Source: a virus
Direction: 5' to 3' (one strand)
DNA length: 64,000 bases
Virus record (IMG/VR): IMGVR_UViG_3300049489_000321
Location: 62,001-126,000 of that record
Shown here: piece after piece, positions 17,265 to 25,250 of the stretch
How the letters are laid out: each line of letters opens with the position of its first letter
Numbering within the stretch: the first letter of the stretch is position 1
Notes under the pieces: generated by a model
Seen by the model: the letters and a program-made list of their open reading frames with translations, nothing else
Databases searched by the model: none
What the model was told of the DNA's origin: nothing
Made by a program: the position numbers and the translations under genes

Positions 17265-17414
17265 ATGGCACTTAAAGAAGACATACAAGCAGCTACTGCT
17301 GCTCTGAGAGCGGCTAAGCAGGCTCACGGGCACGATAGTCCTGAGGCGGTTGCAGCGAGACTTGCGTTAGCTGCTCTAATTCAACAAGCCAAGGAAATAA
17401 AGAATGAGCAGTAA
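17265..17414 (+). CDS. 49-residue helical-hairpin protein, copy 2
   Basis: I start this at ATG 17265, two bases after the solenoid stop, rather than at an upstream in-frame ATG (17187) inside that gene, because the shorter form is exactly 49 residues like its two paralogues. Key features are AATAALRAAKQAHGHDSPEA followed by a second Ala/Leu-rich helix. Its last 11 bases overlap the start of the next small gene, so the two are probably translationally coupled. Confidence 0.75.
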   Translation: MALKEDIQAATAALRAAKQAHGHDSPEAVAARLALAALIQQAKEIKNEQ

Positions 17415-17580
17415 ACCGTTAGACGATCGTTCTATGACCGCTTTTCGTGAATTTGTAGAAGCGCAAAAGATGTACGGTGCGCAGAGCCGACCGGCGTTGT
17501 TAGCTTTAAAAAAACTACGTAAAGCAATAGGAACGCATAAAGAACCGCCACCAGGCATGATTCAAGTCGGCGGCGTATAG
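17404..17580 (+). CDS. Small helical protein (58 residues)
   Basis: A short gene overlapping the previous stop by 11 bases. The product has a helical segment (MTAFREFVEAQKMYGAQS, then LLALKKLRKAIG) and a Pro/Gly end. The Q-K-x-x-G-x-x-S spacing loosely echoes the A-K-x-x-H-G-x-D-S turn of the neighbouring 49-residue proteins, so it may be a diverged member. Function is unknown. Confidence 0.6.
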   Translation: MSSKPLDDRSMTAFREFVEAQKMYGAQSRPALLALKKLRKAIGTHKEPPPGMIQVGGV

Positions 17581-17649
17581 AAATTGCGTAGTGTTATTGG
17601 TTTCTTATTTTATTAAAATAATAAAAAAGAATCGGAGATTAAACTAAAA

Positions 17650-17799
17650 ATGAGCATTCCTAGTAAAGAAGAAGTTGAAGCAGCTGTTGCTGCACTTAGA
17701 TCTGCTAAGCAGGAGCATGGACACGACAGTCAGCAGGCCGCCGCTGCCAGAGCAGCGCTCGCTGCATTATTGCAGAGTGCGTCTGATAGACGCCAATAG
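17650..17799 (+). CDS. 49-residue helical-hairpin protein, copy 3
   Basis: The third 49-residue member: EEVEAAVAALRSAKQEHGHD, then SQQAAAARAALAALLQ. It is preceded by CGGAGA 12 bases before ATG. It has no solenoid gene directly before it, which suggests that one was lost or that this copy acts independently. It closes the fibre island; a three-hairpin 3' region and terminator follow. Confidence 0.75.
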   Translation: MSIPSKEEVEAAVAALRSAKQEHGHDSQQAAAARAALAALLQSASDRRQ

Positions 17800-17855
17800 T
17801 GTCTATAGTTTGATAGTTAAATAACTAACTCATCTACCAACGGTAGAAGAAGTCC

Positions 17856-17895
17856 AAGGGTCGCCTATAATAAAATAGGCGGCTCTTGTTTTTTT
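17856..17895 (+). terminator. Strong terminator closing the fibre island
   Basis: A 13-bp stem (17856-17868 pairing with 17875-17887, two G-T wobbles) and a six-base loop, then seven T residues at 17889-17895. Two smaller perfect hairpins precede it: TAGTTA/TAACTA at 17814-17827 and CTACC/GGTAG at 17834-17846. Confidence 0.94.
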
Positions 17896-17896
17896 A

Positions 17897-17925
17897 TTGA
17901 CAATAGTTGTATATTTTGGTATATT
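17897..17925 (+). promoter_or_regulatory. Consensus sigma70-type promoter
   Basis: A perfect -35 TTGACA (17897-17902), a 17-base spacer and -10 TATATT (17920-17925). It starts two bases after the preceding terminator. The predicted start is near 17932. It is the best promoter in the window and reads first into a structured leader and terminator, then into the tail tube gene. Confidence 0.88.
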
Positions 17926-17931
17926 AATGGA

Positions 17932-18028
17932 TAGCAAACACCAATAGGTGGCTTAGACTGGCTTTTAGGCGTTTCTAAGATGCGATTATTTAAGGCGATT
18001 TGGATATTCCAAGTCGCTTTTTTGTTTT
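17932..18028 (+). ncRNA. Candidate small RNA or attenuated leader (about 95 nt)
   Basis: The stretch between the promoter at 17897 and the terminator at 17992-18029 has no credible ORF. The RNA would hold a CACC-AATA-GGTG hairpin (17939-17950), a CTTAGA/TCTAAG pairing (17952-17957 with 17974-17979) and a 12-bp terminator stem. It may be a free phage small RNA or a leader whose terminator controls read-through into the tail tube and tail operon. No known RNA family is recognised. Confidence 0.55.
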
Positions 18029-18029
18029 T
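17992..18029 (+). terminator. Second terminator or attenuator upstream of the tail tube gene
   Basis: A 12-bp stem (17992-18003 with 18009-18020; two G-T pairs) with a five-base loop, then TTTGTTTTT. It lies only about 60 bases after the predicted transcription start and 52 bases before the tail tube ATG. Confidence 0.85.
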
Positions 18030-18080
18030 AAATGTACGTTGTTTGTTGTTACCAAATAAGTTAAGGAGAAAACAAAGACA

Positions 18081-18506
18081 ATGGCTGCTCAGACATTTAG
18101 TGGCGCTCGCGCCAGAGTACTGATTGATGGCAAAATCATTGGCTTCTGTGGCGGGTTATCCGGTTCAGAAAGCATTGATTATGAACCTGTAGACGTACTA
18201 AATCTATTAGAGGTAAAGGAATTTGTGCCGGTTGCGTATCGCGCGACACTATCAGCGCAGATGTTCCGTATTATTGGCAACTCTATCAAGAAGCAAGGTA
18301 TAATGCCTCGTGGTAACGACTTGGACATCCTAACAGCAGGCGACCTAACTGTCATGGTTGAAGACAAACTAAATCCAGGCCAGATTGCCGCGCAGTTTAC
18401 TGGTGTTAAATGCCAGGAGCATTCTTTCGATATTACTGCCAGAGGACTGGTGTCAGAGAACGTCAATTTCGTGGCGATTAGAGTGAAGGACGAGAGCGAA
18501 CTTTAA
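18081..18506 (+). CDS. Tail tube protein
   Basis: A 141-residue protein with the pattern of contractile-tail tube subunits. It opens FSGARARVLIDGKIIGFCGGL, has a VAYRATLSAQMFRI strand and a KLNPGQIAAQFTGVKCQEHS segment, and ends with a beta strand that closes the ring. Length matches the XkdM-type family. AAGGAG lies 12 bases before ATG, separated by an A-rich spacer. It is the first gene read from the strong promoter at 17897, after the attenuator. The sheath gene lies upstream beyond the fibre island. Confidence 0.85.
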   Translation: MAAQTFSGARARVLIDGKIIGFCGGLSGSESIDYEPVDVLNLLEVKEFVPVAYRATLSAQMFRIIGNSIKKQGIMPRGNDLDILTAGDLTVMVEDKLNPGQIAAQFTGVKCQEHSFDITARGLVSENVNFVAIRVKDESEL

Positions 18507-18595
18507 TAACAACTAGTTATGTGATATAGCTCGACGTAACAACAACGTTGACTTATCAGCTGTTTATAGATGAAATAGGAGATAATACTTAATAT

Positions 18596-19087
18596 ATGAA
18601 AATAAAAGGCAAGCTACATACTTTTAAAATTAACCATAAAAGCGACAATGGCGAAGACTACGAAGGTACATTCGCCTGTCGCAAACAGTCTATTATAGAT
18701 CACTCCAAGATATCTCGCCGAAAAAGCGAACTATCAGGAGGCATGTATACCGTTAAAGATGAAGACGGTAATCCTACCGGTCAGGGTATAGACGAAGAGA
18801 CCGAGACTATCAACCACATCATTGCTACGCTAGAACAGGTTTTAGTCCAGAAGCCAGATTGGTGGGACCTTACCGTATTAGATGACTACAAGCTTATAAC
18901 TTCGGTTTTTAGTGAGGTGCAGAAGTTTGAAGCGTCCTTTCGAGGACGACGAGGATCGGGCGATAGCGACACAGGACATCTATCAAGCAGCGAAGGAAGT
19001 AGCGAAGAAGAACGTGCGCAATCCAACGCTGCCAACAATGCTCCGAAGGTGGTGGACAAAAAAGTATCAACTTCCTTGGACGCATAG
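18596..19087 (+). CDS. Tail assembly chaperone (short, G-like form)
   Basis: A 163-residue protein between the tail tube and tape measure genes, the normal place of the tail assembly chaperone. Residues 1-115 look folded (KLHTFKINHKSDNGEDYEG, then a helical WWDLTVLDDYKLITSVFSEV). After about residue 115 the frame becomes low-complexity (GSGDSDTGHLSSSEGSSEE), while a second frame of good quality opens, as expected if some ribosomes shift. AGGAGATAAT precedes the ATG. The chaperone coats the tape measure protein during tail growth. Confidence 0.82.
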   Translation: MKIKGKLHTFKINHKSDNGEDYEGTFACRKQSIIDHSKISRRKSELSGGMYTVKDEDGNPTGQGIDEETETINHIIATLEQVLVQKPDWWDLTVLDDYKLITSVFSEVQKFEASFRGRRGSGDSDTGHLSSSEGSSEEERAQSNAANNAPKVVDKKVSTSLDA

Positions 19088-19484
19088 TGCTTTTCAAGAA
19101 AGTAGTTTGTTTGAACTACTTGTAGAGCGTTACGAAGATCTGTTTGAAGCAGATCCAGAAGCTTTACGCGAAGCGTCAAAGAACGAAGACGGTGAACTAG
19201 TCTTTGAAGAAACTGGTGACGAACTAATTGACAAGTGGGAACGTGAGCTTGCTCTAGGACTTGACCCGGATCTGACAGAAGGTCTGTCTAAAGACATGGT
19301 TAAGAACCTAGAGAAAAATAGTGAAAAAGCTAAACGTGCTAGAGAGATAGCAGATGGAATCGATGATTCAAATATTCTTGATCAAGTTCTCGGAAGTGGT
19401 AAAGAGCTTGATATCCTCCGCGATAATATACTTGGCAACGGCAGGAATGTTTCTGCACCTTCTAGGGTAGGTAGACGTAGGTAA
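18912..19484 (+). CDS. Tail assembly chaperone frameshift extension (T-like region)
   Basis: This frame is open from GTG 18912, but that codon has no ribosome binding site and lies inside the G-like gene. It is probably translated only as a fusion: a +1 shift at TTT C(GA), 18938-18943, would join 115 residues of the short form to 180 residues from 18942 on, giving about 295 residues. The extension carries the well-ordered segment NPTLPTMLRRWWTKKYQLPW and ends in a helical, charged part with a basic GRRR tail. It stops three bases before the tape measure start, as in other G/GT arrangements. Confidence 0.75.
   Translation: MRCRSLKRPFEDDEDRAIATQDIYQAAKEVAKKNVRNPTLPTMLRRWWTKKYQLPWTHSAFQESSLFELLVERYEDLFEADPEALREASKNEDGELVFEETGDELIDKWERELALGLDPDLTEGLSKDMVKNLEKNSEKAKRAREIADGIDDSNILDQVLGSGKELDILRDNILGNGRNVSAPSRVGRRR
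18935..18944 (+). promoter_or_regulatory. Programmed +1 frameshift site
   Basis: TCC TTT CGA G: tRNA-Phe on TTT can re-pair with TTC one base downstream while the slow arginine codon CGA waits in the A site. Frame arithmetic between the two ORFs requires +1 (or -2). Upstream residues are good in one frame and downstream residues are good in the other, exactly around this point. Confidence 0.6.
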
Positions 19485-21623
19485 ATGGCTAATAACGTTA
19501 AAATAACCACAGTATTTTCCGCAGACATAAAAGACGTAAAAGCATCTATTAAAGAAATTAATAGCCAAATGAAGGCTATTACAAAAGCGTCTACAGCACA
19601 CAATAAATCTAATGTTAAAGCACAAAAAGATCAGTTAAAAAATACACGATCTACTTATAAAGAACAGTTAAAGTTATTAGAAGCTTTTGATAAAAAACAG
19701 CAACAGATTACAAAAAAACAAAGTAATCACGCCGTTCAACAATATAAGAAGGAACTTAGAGAAAAACAAAGATTAGATAAGTCTTTTGGACGTAGTAAAG
19801 GATTATTCGGTACTGACGTTGGACGAGGCGTAAATAGAACAGACAATTCTTCTTTTGGTCGCGTAAATAGAGTGGGTGGTAACGTCGCTGGTGCAGTTGC
19901 CCGATCTGTAGCGGGCATAGCTTCTGGGTTGGCCGGCTTTTTGATGGGCGCGGCTATGGGTGGTTATCAAACCTTAAATGAATACAGAACTGCGCTGGGA
20001 CCAAACATAGGTTTAGGAAAAGGTTCTCGTGTTAAAGCTGGTATTTCAAAATCAGGTGGATCTAGACTAGGCTATTCTATGATAGAGTCTGCTCAACTGA
20101 ATCCAGCCATGGCAAGAGCTACAGGTGCTCTTGGTCCTAGAGAATTGATGCAAGGCGTTAGATCAACTGGCATGGAATCTGGCCAAGTAGCCGGAATATA
20201 CGGTTCTCTTCGTAGCGCTGGCACTAGCTTCGCAGGCGGCGAATTCAAAGGTCAATCAAAAGGTGGTAGAGAGTTTGCAAAAATAATTGCGGCTGGTATG
20301 GAGTCTGGTTTGGAAAAAGGGCGACTACCAGAATTTGCCGAGGGAGTAACTACTTTACTTGATCAACAAGCAGGACGCGCGTCTGGGGATGTGAGTGCGA
20401 CTAGTGTTTCTAGTATTTTAGCTGCTTTAGGAAAAACTGGATTATCTGGATTTCAAGGCTCTCGTGGTGCCGCTGTTACAGGTAAATTAGAACAAGCGTT
20501 TTTAAAGCCTGGTGGGGGCGAGTGGGGAGATAACTTTATTCGTATGGCTATGGGATTTGGTAAACCAGGTGGCAAAACGGGCTATTACGAATCAGAAAAA
20601 TCTCGCGAAAAAGCTTTAAGTGACCCACAAAACATGTCTAAACTTCTAGGTGAAGTTATTAGACAGTTCGGCAGTGGAAAAGAAGGCGCTTTAGGATTGC
20701 GGGAACTGACCGGTGTTTCGTTAGATCAGGCAGAGCAGCTTTTAAAGATTGAAAAAGACGGTGGTTTTACTAATGATAAGTTAGAAGAAATCAAAGGTGT
20801 AATGGACGCTGCTAAGCCGCTTGAAGAACAATCTTTAGCGGCTATGAAGGGTATTGGCGAAGGTATTCGCCATCTGGCAGGCAGAACCGATCACTTAATA
20901 GGAGTTGGTTCCAAAGTACAACAAGAAGTTGAATTGCTTGAAAAATGGCAATTCGAACTTCTCGACGCTTTGTTAGAAATTAAAAATACTCTTAAGAATC
21001 TATTTGAAGACATACATGAATGGCTGATGATTGACTCTTCTAAGGAAGCTAGAGAAAAACTTACCGCTCTTGATACTAAACGTAGAACCGATATTTCATT
21101 GCGTGGCGGCAAAACTCAAGCAGAGATTGAAAAAGACCAAGCAGCTATGCGCATGAAAGAACTAGAAGCTGGAATGAATTTGGCCAAATCTACACAAAAA
21201 GAAGATGTAGGAGGTACTTGGAAAGGCGTTGCTAAAGACGTATTAGCAGACACTTTTCTTCCTATGCTTGGCAATAGACTAATTCACGGCGGTAAGAACG
21301 TCAGCCCAGCAGATAAAGCCGGAATAAGTTTGGGATACACACAAAACGCAGATGCCGCAGCCACTGATTTGCTTTTTGGGATGTTAGGAAAAAAAGGAAT
21401 CAAGCGCGTTCCAGAAGAACTAGTTCCTTCTTATGCTAAAGCCGTTGAGGCGACTAGACTTAAGAGAGAAAATAAAACCGCAAAACCAGATCCAGAATAT
21501 CCTTCATTAGACGTAGAGGCTGCTAATGCACTTAGACACGATACTAGGGTATTTTTAAAAATTGATAATAACAGCGATTCTCGTAGTAAGCCACCTGTTG
21601 CACGAAGCCAAACGAAAAGATAA
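19485..21623 (+). CDS. Tape measure protein
   Basis: A 712-residue protein starting right after the chaperone stop. Residues 1-110 are lysine-rich coiled coil. Residues about 130-170 hold a glycine/alanine hydrophobic segment (AGLAGFLMGAAMGG) typical of tape measure proteins, which insert into the host membrane. The middle repeats Gly/Ser/Arg-rich turns and the later part is helical (GSKVQQEVELLEKWQFELLD). If helical throughout at about 1.5 Å per residue, tail length would be near 100 nm. The stop overlaps the next start (TAATG). Confidence 0.82.
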   Translation: MANNVKITTVFSADIKDVKASIKEINSQMKAITKASTAHNKSNVKAQKDQLKNTRSTYKEQLKLLEAFDKKQQQITKKQSNHAVQQYKKELREKQRLDKSFGRSKGLFGTDVGRGVNRTDNSSFGRVNRVGGNVAGAVARSVAGIASGLAGFLMGAAMGGYQTLNEYRTALGPNIGLGKGSRVKAGISKSGGSRLGYSMIESAQLNPAMARATGALGPRELMQGVRSTGMESGQVAGIYGSLRSAGTSFAGGEFKGQSKGGREFAKIIAAGMESGLEKGRLPEFAEGVTTLLDQQAGRASGDVSATSVSSILAALGKTGLSGFQGSRGAAVTGKLEQAFLKPGGGEWGDNFIRMAMGFGKPGGKTGYYESEKSREKALSDPQNMSKLLGEVIRQFGSGKEGALGLRELTGVSLDQAEQLLKIEKDGGFTNDKLEEIKGVMDAAKPLEEQSLAAMKGIGEGIRHLAGRTDHLIGVGSKVQQEVELLEKWQFELLDALLEIKNTLKNLFEDIHEWLMIDSSKEAREKLTALDTKRRTDISLRGGKTQAEIEKDQAAMRMKELEAGMNLAKSTQKEDVGGTWKGVAKDVLADTFLPMLGNRLIHGGKNVSPADKAGISLGYTQNADAAATDLLFGMLGKKGIKRVPEELVPSYAKAVEATRLKRENKTAKPDPEYPSLDVEAANALRHDTRVFLKIDNNSDSRSKPPVARSQTKR

Positions 21624-24079
21624 TGTCTACCGTTAATATGAAGACGCGAGCAATCGCAGTGGTACATTCTCACGTTATAAAAGGAGATGATAACGGAATT
21701 ATTGATCTTTCTAACGACTTAATTGCTATTCAAACCAATAAAGCGTTAAAGGGCTCTGGCGGAATGTCTTTAACGTTAGTAGCGCGTAGGAATTATCTTA
21801 ACTTGATATATCCTAACGATGTAATAAATCTATATATAGATCCAGGTGATGGTAAACGTGGATTTGTAAGAACTTTTTTTGGCTATATAGATCGTATAGA
21901 GCGGTCGGTGTCTACCGACGACAAAGGAGCCACCTCCACAGTATTTAGAATAGCCTGTACAGACATGACCAAGGTTTTTGATAGAACCGACGTTTATTTC
22001 AATCCAAATTTGGCTAATCGTAAAGATTTCCTAGAAACACGCTTTGGACAATCGCAATTAGCTGGGCACGCGCTTAGAACAGCAGGTATATATGCGCACG
22101 GTTCTCCTGCTGATATGGTAGAAAATCTTGTTACCATGTTGTTGGGATTCGGCGCGCAGTGGATACTGCCTTCGTCTTATATAAACAACGCCAAAGGCTT
22201 GGATAGAAATAAAGAAAACCGTATAAATAGAACAAAAGCGCGAGTTCCTTCTACAGAGCAACAGTGGTTTACAGATCTTGGTGGAGTACCAAACAATGTT
22301 AGTAATTTGGATAAAGAAATAGAAGATCTTTTAAAGCAACAGGACGAGTTAATAAAAACAGACGATCTAGATGCTTTAGCTAAAGTTAATACAGCTTTGG
22401 CCAACAGACAGGCAATAGCGGATCTTTTGGAAGGTTCTCCGCAATTTAGAGCGTGGTTAACAGCGCAGTCGTCCGCAGTTAATCAAAAACCTACTATTTT
22501 AGATTTAATTGATCTTTCTTTTATAGAAGCTATGTCTATTGATGGGTGGATTGCGTCCACTTCTATTTGGCAAAAGCAAGGTAGTTTAGCTTCGTTGATG
22601 TATGGTTATTCCAATGAAGTGGTAAACGAGTTGTTCTTTGACTTAAGACCAGCGATGGTAGATGGCGGCGAAGGAATGTCAGACTCTTGTTTTGGAAAGA
22701 CATATTCATACGAATCAGACGAACTTAACATAAACCTAGAAGGTACTGACGGCTTTCCGGCTGCTGTGCCTGCTGTAAAATACGTGCCTGCTATCGTTAT
22801 GCGGGAATACCCGTATTCTACTAGCGAAGGAATAGACTTAACAAATTTGTTCATTTCAGATATAGGCGGTGTTTTTGAGTTTGTACCGTTTGGACCGGTT
22901 TTTGGAATGGGGGTGTCTACTGAACCTGGTGAACCAAAGCGTGTTGTGTATGACTACAATACGGTTCCTTATGTTAAAGAGAAAGGCGGATTATCGCCTA
23001 TATCTAACCAATTTACCTCTATATCTAAGCCGTTAAAACATTTAGATGTAATACCAATTACAAACCAAGACGTAAAAGAAGACAGTCTAGGCCGAAGTGA
23101 TAATGACGTTTTTAATCTTTTTGCATTGTACGCAGAAGACAGCTTACAACAACAATACAAATATTTACTACAAGACCTTTTTCCAATAGTGACGCCGGTT
23201 AGTATAGAACGTAATGGTTTGCGCGTAATGGAAATGTCTTCTATGTTCGCTAATTTCAGTGAAAGCAATAAAGTTGAAGGTAGTGGTATAGACACTGCGT
23301 CTATTAGACAAAATCTTGCTCGTTGGGCATTTCTTTTAGATCACTGGAATCAGCACAATAATGAGTATTTAAACGGCGACATGACGTTACGAGGTATGCC
23401 TGAAATTCGCGTAGGTATGCGCCTAGATCATGTAGATAGACACGAAAGTTATTATGTAGAAGAAGTAAGACACAACTGGAGCTATCCAGACGCGATGACC
23501 ACTACGGTAACCGTTAGCAGAGGACAGAGAAACGATCCTTTTCCTGCTTACATACCTCCACTAGTAACCAGAGATTTTGGTAAACCTAAAACTTTACAAG
23601 ACATCGAATACATTGCCTCTAAAGGTGGAGCCAAAATACCACTTGGAGACAACCTTGCAGATCAAGGATTTGTTTTAAGCGACGTTAGAGACGACGTTCA
23701 GTCGGTGACTAGTTTTGCGGGCGAATCCGTGGTAACTGAAAACGGAAACACAATATTAAGTGGAGGCGACCGAACAGATGCGGGACGCTTGTCTAAGTTT
23801 TTTCACGTCAACCCAGTACGCGCTACAGAAACTAGTGAACAAGGAACTCCTGTGGATAGAGCGTTTCATAATACAAATTATATAGATTCTCCTACTGAAA
23901 TTACTAACGGTGCGTATATACCTGCTTACCCAGCTGAGGCGCCCAGAACAGGATTTACTACATCAGAGAGCGCTGAAGTAGTAGCAATACGCGACATAGA
24001 CCCTGAGGAATGGAAGACTTTGGTTGAAGAACTGGGGGAAGAAGGCGCTAGAAACGCCCTAAACTTAACAGATGAATAA
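21623..24079 (+). CDS. Baseplate hub protein (gp27/XkdQ-like)
   Basis: An 818-residue protein coupled to the tape measure gene. The first 140 residues read like the tube-like first domain of hub proteins (DLIAIQTNKALKGSGGMSLT, VINLYIDPGDG, FFGYIDRIERS). Further on, a helical segment (about 220-265) is followed by segments including HLDVIPITNQDVKEDSLG and a YYVEEVRHNWSYPDAMTTTV strand typical of hub C-domains. The family forms the trimeric hub that joins the tube to the spike encoded next. It is longer than usual, with insertions. It overlaps the spike gene by eight bases. Confidence 0.8.
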   Translation: MSTVNMKTRAIAVVHSHVIKGDDNGIIDLSNDLIAIQTNKALKGSGGMSLTLVARRNYLNLIYPNDVINLYIDPGDGKRGFVRTFFGYIDRIERSVSTDDKGATSTVFRIACTDMTKVFDRTDVYFNPNLANRKDFLETRFGQSQLAGHALRTAGIYAHGSPADMVENLVTMLLGFGAQWILPSSYINNAKGLDRNKENRINRTKARVPSTEQQWFTDLGGVPNNVSNLDKEIEDLLKQQDELIKTDDLDALAKVNTALANRQAIADLLEGSPQFRAWLTAQSSAVNQKPTILDLIDLSFIEAMSIDGWIASTSIWQKQGSLASLMYGYSNEVVNELFFDLRPAMVDGGEGMSDSCFGKTYSYESDELNINLEGTDGFPAAVPAVKYVPAIVMREYPYSTSEGIDLTNLFISDIGGVFEFVPFGPVFGMGVSTEPGEPKRVVYDYNTVPYVKEKGGLSPISNQFTSISKPLKHLDVIPITNQDVKEDSLGRSDNDVFNLFALYAEDSLQQQYKYLLQDLFPIVTPVSIERNGLRVMEMSSMFANFSESNKVEGSGIDTASIRQNLARWAFLLDHWNQHNNEYLNGDMTLRGMPEIRVGMRLDHVDRHESYYVEEVRHNWSYPDAMTTTVTVSRGQRNDPFPAYIPPLVTRDFGKPKTLQDIEYIASKGGAKIPLGDNLADQGFVLSDVRDDVQSVTSFAGESVVTENGNTILSGGDRTDAGRLSKFFHVNPVRATETSEQGTPVDRAFHNTNYIDSPTEITNGAYIPAYPAEAPRTGFTTSESAEVVAIRDIDPEEWKTLVEELGEEGARNALNLTDE

Positions 24080-25250
24080 GCTATTAGACGGTACAGCTAT
24101 CCAGTCTGGTCACGCTAGAAATAGCGATGATTATTCTAATGAACGCCTATACTATCCTGTTCTTGGTATTGTTTTAACTGTTTATTCTTCTGATGATAAA
24201 CGCAACAAATCATCAGTCACTAAACACGATGGTAGAGGATCGCGTTGGGAAGCTGAGGTTTTAGTAATAAATGATGGAAGCGATACTTATTGGAAAGTAA
24301 AAGACGCTATCATTTTATCCTCTGGTGTTACTGGAATTGATGATTTTCACGAAGAACTACCAAGAGGGTGTTCACAGATGTTAGATGGTTCTGTGTATAA
24401 AAGTAATCTTGCTTCTATCGATCCAAACAAGCTTGACGGTGATCGCTGTCTAGTTTCGTTTGTTGGAGGTAGATTGTCACAACCAGTTATAACTAACTGG
24501 TTTCCACATCCTTCAAATACGTTTGATTCAAGCACGCAAGGATTGCGAGACAGCACGCTTACTCAAGGCAAGCGTTTTGCAAAGCGCTACTCAGGAACAG
24601 AACTAGTTGTAACTCCAAAAGGTTCTGTATTCTTAGACACTAATAACAGTGGTTCCACAGTGGTGGGTACTAGTGGAGGCGTAAAACGTAAGAAAACAGA
24701 TGTTGGTGGAGATGTTTGTTTAAGCGTTAAACCAGGAAGAAAATTAGAGGTTAATTTCAACCCATCTGTTCCTACACCAACAACAGAACCGGCATTATTT
24801 CAGCCTAATCCGTCAATTGGTGAATTTACAAGAAATGTTGACAAAACTACGGTTACTTTTGATGAAGATTTTGTTAATGCAGTAGCTGGTAAAGTGGTAC
24901 AATTGATAGGAAAACAAATACAAGACAGTATTTTGTTAGGTGAAACTCCTACTGATCACGCTGTTTTGGGAGAACATTTGTTGGCTACTTTTAACGCAAT
25001 GATTTCAGTATTTAACGCAAATGTAGCGGTGTTTAACTCTCATAAACATTTAGACAGCACTGGTTCACCTACTGGTTCGCCTATTTCGGCAGCTATTCCG
25101 AATCCAGGATTTATACCATTTCCAACGCCTGGAACTGCTGGTCCACCTAGTCTAGACACTAACCCAATGTATGTAGGTACTGGTACTGCACAAACCGATG
25201 GCAGTGAAATGCCTGAGTCGGATTTATCCGAGGTGGTTAAATTACAGTAA
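24072..25250 (+). CDS. Baseplate spike protein (gp5/gpV-like OB-fold)
   Basis: A 392-residue protein. Residues about 20-150 show an OB-fold-like pattern (YYPVLGIVLTVYSSDD, RWEAEVLVINDG, DRCLVSFVGGRLSQPVITNW), as in the central spike N-domain. The later part has regular beta repeats (TELVVTPKGSVFLDTNNSG, DVCLSVKPGRKLEVNF) likely to form the trimeric beta-prism, then a helical stretch and a Pro/Gly-rich end. There is no lysozyme domain. It follows the hub with overlap, the classical order. The stop overlaps the next start (TAATG). Confidence 0.78.
   Translation: MNKLLDGTAIQSGHARNSDDYSNERLYYPVLGIVLTVYSSDDKRNKSSVTKHDGRGSRWEAEVLVINDGSDTYWKVKDAIILSSGVTGIDDFHEELPRGCSQMLDGSVYKSNLASIDPNKLDGDRCLVSFVGGRLSQPVITNWFPHPSNTFDSSTQGLRDSTLTQGKRFAKRYSGTELVVTPKGSVFLDTNNSGSTVVGTSGGVKRKKTDVGGDVCLSVKPGRKLEVNFNPSVPTPTTEPALFQPNPSIGEFTRNVDKTTVTFDEDFVNAVAGKVVQLIGKQIQDSILLGETPTDHAVLGEHLLATFNAMISVFNANVAVFNSHKHLDSTGSPTGSPISAAIPNPGFIPFPTPGTAGPPSLDTNPMYVGTGTAQTDGSEMPESDLSEVVKLQ

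Noticed and set aside
17605-17640. A/T-rich inverted repeat TTATTTT/AAAATAA before the third 49-residue gene
   Set aside because: Pure A/T composition makes it weak as a hairpin, and such sequence arises easily by chance.
18548-18595. TTGACT with TATAGA before the tail chaperone gene
   Set aside because: Spacing to TATAGA is only 11 bases and the better-spaced TGAAAT is a poor -10.
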